From Lachnospiraceae bacterium (lineage in GTDB: Bacteria > Bacillota > Clostridia > Lachnospirales > Lachnospiraceae), in the NCBI GenBank assembly GCA_003489085.1, contig DNJM01000233.1:1-11679 (forward strand): a stretch of 11,679 nt of DNA, read 5' to 3'. A program made the translations under genes and the position numbers. Within the stretch, counting starts at the first letter, position 1. Every line of letters begins with the position of its first letter. The notes beneath the pieces are model-generated. The model was not told the DNA's origin, did not search any database, and was given only the letters and a program-made list of their open reading frames with translations. This document shows positions 7,108-11,679 of this stretch, piece by piece.

Positions 7108-7236
7108 ATGCAGAGAAGAATTTTGAAAAATGCAGTATCAGGGAAGATTACAGGAGACGTTAAAAATGGCAGCGGAGCAGGCCCGCCCGGTCAGGGTGCT
7201 GAGCGTGAACATCGTGAATTCGTATTAACAAAATAA
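7108..7236 (+). CDS. 42-residue glycine-rich peptide at end of cluster
   Basis: An ATG at 7108 follows GAGGAGG at 7093-7099 with eight-base spacing and three bases after the upstream stop, so translation is likely even though the ORF is short. The peptide starts MQRRILKNAVSGK, has a Gly/Pro-rich middle (GSGAGPPGQG) and a charged end (EREHREFVLTK). It has no Cys and no hydrophobic segment. It may be a genuine small protein, or the remaining N-terminus of a longer gene cut off where the cluster ends, because an A+T-rich stretch of different character begins immediately after it. I do not recognise it. Confidence 0.5.
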   Translation: MQRRILKNAVSGKITGDVKNGSGAGPPGQGAEREHREFVLTK

Positions 7237-7308
7237 ACGGAATATTAATAAATAAAGAGAAAAAAGACAGTATAAATAAAATAAATACAAAAAATATCTG
7301 AATAATGC
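7237..7308. other. A+T-rich stretch at probable end of the accessory cluster
   Basis: About 70 bases are almost all A and T, with repeated AATAAATA/TAAATAAA units, and sit between the last cluster gene and a strong promoter. No hairpin with a T run is seen, so the cluster transcript probably ends at the bidirectional terminator at 7450-7497. The sharp change in composition makes this a candidate junction, but no direct repeat or attachment site could be identified from one side only. Confidence 0.35.
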
Positions 7309-7337
7309 TTGACAAATAAGCCATTGTGAAGTATCAT
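7309..7337 (+). promoter_or_regulatory. Sigma-A promoter, consensus -35
   Basis: TTGACA at 7309-7314 and TATCAT at 7332-7337 are separated by 17 bases. This is a near-perfect vegetative promoter; transcription would begin near 7344. The only complete unit before the terminator at 7450-7497 is a seven-codon ORF. Confidence 0.85.
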
Positions 7338-7431
7338 AAGTACATAGAAAAACAAAGTCTAACACAGGAGGTACGGTCCAATCAAAATTTAAATCGCTGC
7401 TCATAATCTAAGAAAGTAGAAGGTGTAGACA

Positions 7432-7455
7432 ATGAAATTACAAGAAATTCATTAA
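7432..7455 (+). CDS. Seven-codon putative leader peptide (MKLQEIH)
   Basis: ATG at 7432 follows AGAAGGTG at about 7418-7425 and ends with TAA at 7453-7455, inside the left arm of the terminator stem. This promoter, short ORF, terminator layout is typical of translation-controlled attenuators, where ribosome position on the leader decides hairpin formation. There is no homology-based support. Confidence 0.35.
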   Translation: MKLQEIH

Positions 7456-7497
7456 AAACCCGATCGAGAAGAAAAAGTATCGATCGGGTTTTTAATG
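7450..7497. terminator. Strong bidirectional intrinsic terminator
   Basis: Arms at 7450-7467 and 7480-7497 form a perfect 18-bp stem (CATTAAAAACCCGATCGA and its complement) around a 12-base loop. The core is G+C-rich, with an A run in the left arm and a T run in the right arm, so it should terminate from either side. It would also stop read-through from the nine-gene cluster. Confidence 0.85.
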
Positions 7498-7510
7498 TGT
7501 GTTAAAATGA

Positions 7511-7678
7511 GAAAAGAGCACCTCAGCGGGGTTCGGATTTGATGAGATTGGAACCATAGAGGCATTTCTGGAACACATGGACAGTTCTACGATGCTTGAG
7601 GAAAGCGAGCTGGAAACTACATGGGAGACGACAGCGCAGACGGTGGTATTACAGCCGGCAAATTGTCATAATAAATAG
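7511..7678 (+). pseudogene. Possible decayed gene fragment
   Basis: A frame open from 7511 to TAG at 7676-7678 gives 55 residues that look protein-like and acidic (FGFDEIGTIEAFLEHMD and LEESELETTWETT). Its only ATG (7577) has no ribosome binding site, and the frame is closed upstream by a TGA at 7508-7510. It may be the C-terminal remnant of a gene that once followed the leader at 7344-7497. The family is not recognised. Confidence 0.3.
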
Positions 7679-7697
7679 GCATTTAGATTATAAAGCG

Positions 7698-7727
7698 TTG
7701 ACAAACCCACTGGGATCATTATATAAT
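7698..7727 (+). promoter_or_regulatory. Strong promoter for the ABC-F gene leader
   Basis: Perfect TTGACA at 7698-7703 and perfect TATAAT at 7722-7727 are 18 bases apart. Transcription would begin near 7734 and run through a leader of about 250 bases to the ABC-F start at 7988. The -10 box lies inside a perfect palindrome (7709-7736), which suggests repression by a dimeric DNA-binding protein. Confidence 0.85.
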
Positions 7728-7736
7728 GATCCCAGT
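7709..7736. promoter_or_regulatory. Perfect 28-bp palindrome over the -10 box (probable operator)
   Basis: The half-site ACTGGGATCATTAT is followed directly by its exact reverse complement, centred between 7722 and 7723. It covers most of the promoter spacer and the whole -10 box, so a bound protein would block RNA polymerase. The symmetry and position argue for an operator; the regulator is not in this window. Confidence 0.7.
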
Positions 7737-7757
7737 TTGAAAGAGAGAGGTGAAAAG

Positions 7758-7769
7758 ATGAGAAAATAA
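7758..7769 (+). CDS. Three-codon upstream ORF (MRK)
   Basis: ATG AGA AAA TAA at 7758-7769 follows an AGAGAGGTGA site with about six-base spacing. It is the best-placed translation start in the ABC-F leader and could sense stalled ribosomes. A later 26-codon frame at 7785-7865 (MKRSRHSASGR...) also exists, but its GAGAG is only one base from the ATG. Confidence 0.4.
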   Translation: MRK

Positions 7770-7912
7770 TCGACTTTTGAGAGCATGAAACGAAGCAGAC
7801 ACAGTGCGTCCGGGAGGATACTACTGTCTTATCATGTTGCCAAAAGTGGATTTATGTTCTCATAACCTCTCTTTTTTGGTTGCTAAGAATGTGATAAAAA
7901 GATCTGGGTGGG

Positions 7913-7943
7913 GAACTATTTGGCAGCAGATGGTTCTTTTTTT
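7913..7943 (+). terminator. Intrinsic terminator in the ABC-F leader
   Basis: GAACTAT at 7913-7919 pairs with ATGGTTC at 7930-7936 (seven pairs, one T-G) around a ten-base loop, followed directly by seven T at 7937-7943. It stands 45 bases before the ABC-F start, as expected for a regulated terminator. Confidence 0.6.
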
Positions 7944-7987
7944 ATTGCACTGCGTGTGGAGAACCGGAAGGCAAAGGGGGATTTTGT

Positions 7988-9535
7988 ATGGCACAAATAG
8001 AGGTAAATGATCTGACATTTTATTATGAAGGAAGCTTTGATAATATTTTCGAACAGGTTTCCTTTTCCATTGATACCAACTGGAAGCTGGGCTTTATCGG
8101 GAGAAATGGAAAGGGGAAAACGACATTTTTGAATCTGCTGTTGGGAAAATACGAGTACAAAGGCAGTATTCGGACATCGACCGTATTTGATTATTTTCCT
8201 TATCAGATACAGCAGGAATTTATGGAGGCCTGCGCAGCGGATTTCCTGGAAGAGCTGAAGGTGAATTGTGAGGCATGGCGGGTGATCTGCGAACTGGATA
8301 AAATGAAGGTGGATGCGGAGGTCTTATACCGCCCGTTTCGGACACTGAGCCATGGCGAGCGTACGAAGGTAATGCTGGCAGTGCTGTTCTCCGGAGAAAA
8401 TGATTTCTTGCTGATTGATGAGCCGACAAACCATCTGGATCAGGAATCCAGGGAGACGGTCAAGGCATATCTGGCACAGAAAAAAGGATTTATACTGGTA
8501 TCTCATGACCGGGATCTTCTGGATGCCTGTATCGATCATGTACTGGTGCTGAACCGCTGCTCGATCGAAGTGCAGAACGGTAATTTCACCAGCTGGTGGG
8601 AAAATAAGAGACGGAAAGACAGCTTTTCTCAGATGGAAAATGAGAAACATCGGAAGGAAATTGAGAAGCTGAAAAAGGCATCGGAGCGAACAAGGCAATG
8701 GGCAGATCAAAATGAGAAGACCAAGATTGGTTTTCATCCGATAAAAGAGCATGACAGAAGTATCGCTACCCGTGCATATATTGGTGCGAAGACGAAGAAG
8801 ATGCAGAGCCGGGTGAAGCAGATGGAGGATCGGATCAGCAGAGAAATAGAAGAAAAGGAAGGGCTGCTGCAGGATATTGAGAGTCCGGCAGAGCTGAAAA
8901 TCATGCCTTTGCAGTATCATAAAAAGCGGCTTCTGCTTGCAGATGAGTATGGGCTAAGATATGAAGATGCAAGGGAGGGCGTGTTTGACCATCTGAGTTT
9001 TGAACTGTATCAGGGAGAAAGAGTATTTTTAACCGGGAAAAATGGATGTGGAAAGTCCAGCCTGATTAAATCCATTCTGCAGCATAGTACTGATATGACA
9101 GAGGGCACACAGAACGGTTTGGTAGAAGAGGGAACTCTCCGGGTAGCGTCTGGTCTGGTGATATCCTATATCAATCAGGATACTTCTTTTCTGAAAGGAA
9201 CAATTAGTGAGTTCTGCAGCAGAAGACAGCTGGATGAAAGCCTGCTCTGCGCAATCCTGCGGCAGCTGGATATGGAACGGGCGCAGTTTGGAAAGCGGAT
9301 GGAGGAGTATTCCGAGGGACAGAAAAAGAAGGTATTGATTGCAGCCAGCCTGCTGACACCGGCACATTTATATATCTGGGATGAACCCTTGAACTATATT
9401 GATGTATTTTCGAGAATGCAGATGGAGGAGCTGCTACTGACATACCAGCCGACGATGCTGATTGTAGAGCACGATGTGAGGTTCCGTGAAAAGATTGCCA
9501 CTAAAATTGTTCCGATTGGAAACAGAAAAAATTGA
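7988..9535 (+). CDS. Lsa-type ABC-F ribosomal protection protein
   Basis: This 515-residue cytoplasmic protein has two ATP-binding cassettes and no membrane segment, as in ABC-F proteins that bind the ribosomal E site and dislodge antibiotics from the peptidyl transferase centre. Cassette 1 has Walker A GRNGKGKT (38-45), signature LSHGE (120-124) and LLIDEPTNHLD (141-151). Cassette 2 has GKNGCGKS (350-357), signature YSEGQ (441-445) and WDEPLNYID (464-472). The charged linker at about 205-300 contains the domain that reaches the drug site. The DTNWKLGFIGRN start, the EPLNYID motif and the length (Lsa(A) is about 498) place it near Lsa, linked with resistance to lincosamides, streptogramin A and pleuromutilins. 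Actual drug range cannot be read from sequence. AAAGGGGG at 7973-7980 sets the start. The leader suggests induction by attenuation. Confidence 0.88.
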   Translation: MAQIEVNDLTFYYEGSFDNIFEQVSFSIDTNWKLGFIGRNGKGKTTFLNLLLGKYEYKGSIRTSTVFDYFPYQIQQEFMEACAADFLEELKVNCEAWRVICELDKMKVDAEVLYRPFRTLSHGERTKVMLAVLFSGENDFLLIDEPTNHLDQESRETVKAYLAQKKGFILVSHDRDLLDACIDHVLVLNRCSIEVQNGNFTSWWENKRRKDSFSQMENEKHRKEIEKLKKASERTRQWADQNEKTKIGFHPIKEHDRSIATRAYIGAKTKKMQSRVKQMEDRISREIEEKEGLLQDIESPAELKIMPLQYHKKRLLLADEYGLRYEDAREGVFDHLSFELYQGERVFLTGKNGCGKSSLIKSILQHSTDMTEGTQNGLVEEGTLRVASGLVISYINQDTSFLKGTISEFCSRRQLDESLLCAILRQLDMERAQFGKRMEEYSEGQKKKVLIAASLLTPAHLYIWDEPLNYIDVFSRMQMEELLLTYQPTMLIVEHDVRFREKIATKIVPIGNRKN

Positions 9536-9572
9536 TTATACAAATTTGGTTTTAAAAGTGAAAAAACTTTCA

Positions 9573-9601
9573 TTAACAATTTTGCGCAGAAGTGATAAAA
9601 T
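9573..9601 (+). promoter_or_regulatory. Promoter of the M20 amidohydrolase gene
   Basis: TTAACA at 9573-9578 and TAAAAT at 9596-9601 are 17 bases apart, close to the vegetative consensus. The start codon at 9659 is about 50 bases past the likely transcription start, so this gene need not depend on the ABC-F transcript. Confidence 0.65.
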
Positions 9602-9658
9602 AATTTGTAGACAGTAAGTGATGAAGCCACGGAGAATTTCATGAAAGGAGTAGGTGTT

Positions 9659-10831
9659 ATGGGACATCAATTATTACAGGAAGCAAAAAATATGCAGGAA
9701 GAGGTTGTAGCATGGAGGAGGGATTTGCACAGAATTCCGGAAATAGGAATCAAACTGCCGCAGACGGTAGCGTATGTAACTGAGAAGCTGGCAGAAATAG
9801 GTGTTCCCTATGAAGTATATGAGGATTGCTCCTGTGTGGTAGGAATGATAGGAAAGGGTGGAAAATGCATTTTGCTGCGAGGCGATATGGATGGACTGCC
9901 TGTAGAAGAAGCGTCAGAAGTTCCATTTGCATCCACGAATGGCTGTATGCATGCCTGTGGACATGATATGCATGCGGCAACATTACTGAGTGTGGCAAAA
10001 TTGCTAAAAGTACATGAACAGGAGCTGAAAGGAACCGTGAAGCTGATCTTTCAGTCCGGTGAGGAGACATTTGCCGGAGCGAAGGCAGCGGTAGAAAGGG
10101 GTGTCCTGGAGAACCCGAAGGTAGATGCGGCATTTGCTATGCATGTATTTGCGGCAATGCCGAGTAAGATGCTGGGTTATGGCATCTGTTCGATGGCAGC
10201 AGTATATGGCTTTAAGATTATTGTAACAGGAAAAGGCTGTCATGGTTCTACACCGGAGCAGGGTGTGGATCCGATTACGGTAGGAGCACATATCCTGCTG
10301 GGGCTTCAGGAGCTGATCTCCCGTGAGATATCTGCCTTTGACGAAGCGACCCTGACAGTCGGGCATTTCGAAGGCGGCAGTACAGCAAATGTCATTCCGG
10401 AGAAAGCGGTATTAGAAGGAACGCTGCGTACATTTAAACCAGAGGTACGGGCTTATATCATTCAGAGAATTCATGAAATCACGGAAACCGTTGCCAAGGT
10501 ATACCGGGCGTCAGCGGAGATTGAAGTATTGAGCGATGTGCCGTCTGTGATCTGTGATGCCAATATGGCTGAAGAGGTATGCAAAAGTGTACACGCAGTC
10601 GATGAAGAGCTTTCTATATGGCCGAAGCTTCGTGCAATGGGATCCGAAGATTTTGCGTTTTACTCAGAGAAAGTGCCTGCTATGTATCTGGGAATTGGCG
10701 CCGGTGTTCCGGATCAGTCGAAATGGGCAGCACAGCATAATCCAAAGATTCTTTTCAATGAAGATGTATTGCCATACAGTGCAGCTATTTATACGCAGGT
10801 GGCAATGGACTGGCTGGAAGCGCATCAGTAA
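9659..10831 (+). CDS. M20-family metallo-amidohydrolase (hippurate hydrolase/N-acyl amino acid hydrolase type)
   Basis: This 390-residue protein matches the M20D peptidase family (hippurate hydrolase, IAA-amino acid hydrolase, AbgB-like, N-acetyl-diaminopimelate deacetylase), which cleaves amide-linked acyl amino acids with two bound metal ions. Expected metal ligands are visible: Cys100 and His102 in MHACGHDMH (97-105), Glu135/Glu136 in SGEET, His162 in MHVF, and His360 in AQHNP. RGDMDGLP follows at 74-81. The dimerisation lid domain lies at about residues 180-290, with HGSTPEQG and STANVIPE. The start at 9659 is preferred to the ATG at 9641 because AAAGGAG (9644-9650) lies eight bases before it. 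Length is normal and no active-site residue is lost. The exact substrate cannot be told. It stands alone with its own promoter and ends at a hairpin. Confidence 0.88.
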   Translation: MGHQLLQEAKNMQEEVVAWRRDLHRIPEIGIKLPQTVAYVTEKLAEIGVPYEVYEDCSCVVGMIGKGGKCILLRGDMDGLPVEEASEVPFASTNGCMHACGHDMHAATLLSVAKLLKVHEQELKGTVKLIFQSGEETFAGAKAAVERGVLENPKVDAAFAMHVFAAMPSKMLGYGICSMAAVYGFKIIVTGKGCHGSTPEQGVDPITVGAHILLGLQELISREISAFDEATLTVGHFEGGSTANVIPEKAVLEGTLRTFKPEVRAYIIQRIHEITETVAKVYRASAEIEVLSDVPSVICDANMAEEVCKSVHAVDEELSIWPKLRAMGSEDFAFYSEKVPAMYLGIGAGVPDQSKWAAQHNPKILFNEDVLPYSAAIYTQVAMDWLEAHQ

Positions 10832-10851
10832 AATTTGCCGGAAGTGAGTTG

Positions 10852-10889
10852 GACGCCGCAGATCAGTAATGACTGCGGCGTCGGTTTAT
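10852..10889 (+). terminator. Hairpin between convergent genes, probable terminator
   Basis: GACGCCGCAG at 10852-10861 and CTGCGGCGTC at 10873-10882 form a perfect 10-bp G+C-rich stem with an 11-base loop. The following GGTTTATT is a weak T tract on plus, and there is no T run on minus. It lies between the amidohydrolase stop and the stop of the converging ABC-F gene. Confidence 0.55.
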
Positions 10890-10905
10890 TGAAGGAAAAT
10901 AAGGA

Positions 10906-11679
10906 TTATATAATCTTCGTGGTCCATTTTGAACAATCCCAGACTGCGCCTACAATATCCCGATAGAACTCCGGCTCATGACAGATCAGAAGGATCGTTC
11001 CACGATATTCCTGCAAAGCCTTTTTGAGTGCGTCCTTTGCGTCCACATCGAGGTGATTCGTCGGCTCATCCAACAGAAGAACATTGGTTTCACGATTGAT
11101 CAGCTTACACAGACGTACCTTCGCCTGCTCACCGCCGCTTAAGACCTGCACCTGGCTTTCAATATGCTTGGTGGTCAGACCGCATTTGGCAAGTGCGGAT
11201 CGTACCTCGTATTGGGTAAAAGAGGGAAATTCCTCCCAGATTTCCTCAATACAGGTGGTACGATTACCTGGCCTGGTCTCCTGTTCAAAGTAACCGGTCA
11301 GAAGATTTTCACCCAGTTCACAGGTACCGGAGATCGGAGGGACCAGTCCCAGGATACTTCGGATCAAAGTAGTTTTCCCGATGCCGTTTGCTCCGGTCAG
11401 AGCGATTTTCTGACCACGCTCCAGAATCAGATGAAGCGGTCTGGAAAGTGGCTCGTCATATCCGATCACAAAGTCCTTGGTTTCAAAAATATATTTTCCA
11501 GGTGTACGTCCTACCCGGAAATGGAATTCCGGCTTGGGCCTTTCTGCCGCCAGTTCGATGACTTCCATCTTATCCAGCTTCTTCTGGCGGGACATAGCCA
11601 TATTCCGGGTAGAGACCCGTGCTTTGTTCCGGGCTACAAAGTCCTTTAACTGGCTGATTTCCTGTTGCTGCCGTTTATA
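10906..11679 (-). CDS. ABC-F family ATPase, C-terminal part (runs off right edge)
   Basis: The frame reads leftwards from the window edge to the stop at 10908-10906, giving 257 visible residues; the start is outside. An in-frame ATG at 11601 is only an internal Met, because the upstream codons (FVARNKARVSTRN) continue the typical linker helix of ABC-F proteins. The second cassette shows Walker A GANGIGKT (visible residues 96-103), signature LSGGE (180-184) and LLLDEPTNHLD, and an ICHEPEF H-loop in place of the common SHD. The linker wording matches housekeeping ABC-F ATPases such as YkpA or YbiT more than drug-resistance ones. These proteins act on ribosomes as translation factors. It is a different subfamily from the Lsa-type gene at 7988-9535, so the two are not recent duplicates. 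Confidence 0.85.
   Translation of the reverse strand, partial: YKRQQQEISQLKDFVARNKARVSTRNMAMSRQKKLDKMEVIELAAERPKPEFHFRVGRTPGKYIFETKDFVIGYDEPLSRPLHLILERGQKIALTGANGIGKTTLIRSILGLVPPISGTCELGENLLTGYFEQETRPGNRTTCIEEIWEEFPSFTQYEVRSALAKCGLTTKHIESQVQVLSGGEQAKVRLCKLINRETNVLLLDEPTNHLDVDAKDALKKALQEYRGTILLICHEPEFYRDIVGAVWDCSKWTTKII

Larger units (their letters stand above)
7344..7497 (+). ncRNA. Short leader transcript or small RNA (about 150 nt)
   Basis: The promoter at 7309-7337 and the terminator ending at 7497 delimit a transcript of about 150 bases. It contains an AGGAGGT site (7367-7372 region) with no start codon behind it. It also has a possible long-range stem, GTCTAACAC at 7357-7365 with GTGTAGAC at 7423-7430 (one bulged A), whose right arm overlaps the binding site of the seven-codon ORF. 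It may be an attenuated leader that once controlled a following gene, or an independent small RNA. Confidence 0.45.
7737..7987 (+). promoter_or_regulatory. Transcribed leader of the ABC-F gene, probable attenuator
   Basis: The leader holds a three-codon ORF with a good binding site, a hairpin terminator at 7913-7943, and alternative pairings. GTTCTC at 7856-7861 can pair with GGGAAC at 7911-7916, which overlaps the left arm of the terminator. GGTTCT at 7932-7937 can pair with AGAACC at 7960-7965. TTATCA at 7829-7834 matches TGATAA at 7892-7897. Ribosome-protecting ABC-F genes of the Vga, Lsa and VmlR type are known to be switched on by attenuation in such leaders. The inference here rests on layout and visible pairing only. 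Confidence 0.55.

Noticed and set aside
823..7236. A complete integrative conjugative element
   Set aside because: Relaxase, VirB4, VirB6, integrase and origin of transfer were not seen; only a coupling-like ATPase suggests a conjugation ancestry.
7804..8010. 68-codon plus-strand frame before the ABC-F gene
   Set aside because: It spans the leader and terminator, overlaps the ABC-F start, and its ATG at 7834 is about 16 bases from the nearest GGGAGG; probably a chance frame.
8324..8920. 198-codon minus-strand frame within the Lsa-type gene
   Set aside because: It is antisense to the conserved first cassette and linker; it has no binding site or recognisable protein character.
9641..9658. 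ATG at 9641 as start of the amidohydrolase
   Set aside because: The sequence AAAGGAG just after it is the binding site for the ATG at 9659, and no site precedes 9641.
11164..11649. 161-codon plus-strand frame opposite the right-hand ABC-F gene
   Set aside because: It is antisense to a clear ABC-F cassette with Walker A, signature and Walker B motifs.

Overview
The window looks like part of a low-to-mid G+C Firmicutes chromosome, most likely a gut clostridium of the Lachnospiraceae type. This is inferred from strong AGGAGG-type ribosome binding sites, sigma-A-like promoters, an Lsa-type ABC-F gene, and close-packed genes of the kind found in clostridial integrated elements. No rRNA, tRNA, CRISPR array, integrase, relaxase or complete insertion sequence was seen.

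Region 1 (1-581, minus strand) is the N-terminal two-thirds or less of an unrecognised protein that runs off the left edge. It is A+T-rich and contains a terminator-like hairpin inside its reading frame. Region 2 (582-822) is an intergenic stretch between divergent genes.

Region 3 (823-7236, plus strand) is a compact nine-gene cluster, probably one operon. In order it encodes: two small charged or coiled-coil proteins; a four-helix membrane protein with a long cytoplasmic tail; a lipoprotein with a possible von Willebrand-like domain and a C-terminal OmpA-like domain; a YbjN-like protein; a ClpP-family serine protease with an intact Ser-His-Asp triad; a VirD4/TraG-like ATPase without its usual membrane domain; a 64-aa basic protein; and a 42-aa glycine-rich peptide. 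Start and stop codons overlap at the YbjN-ClpP and ClpP-ATPase junctions, and most other gaps are only 1 to about 15 bases. No conjugation core gene (relaxase, VirB4, VirB6) is in view. The cluster therefore looks like an accessory module of a mobile element, possibly an envelope-linked ATPase/protease machine that I cannot match to a described system.

Region 4 (7237-7987) has no convincing full-size gene but is rich in signals. It holds an A+T-rich stretch, a strong promoter leading to a short leader peptide and an 18-bp-stem terminator, a decayed reading frame, then a second strong promoter whose -10 box lies in the centre of a perfect 28-bp palindrome. A three-codon ORF and a second terminator follow just before the ABC-F gene. 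The layout fits antibiotic-responsive attenuation of an ABC-F resistance gene.

Region 5 (7988-11679) looks like ordinary chromosome: an Lsa-type ABC-F ribosomal protection protein, an M20-family amidohydrolase with its own promoter, a hairpin between converging genes, and the C-terminal part of a second, different ABC-F ATPase on the minus strand that runs off the right edge. The change from the accessory cluster to these genes lies at about 7237-7300, though no attachment site was found.
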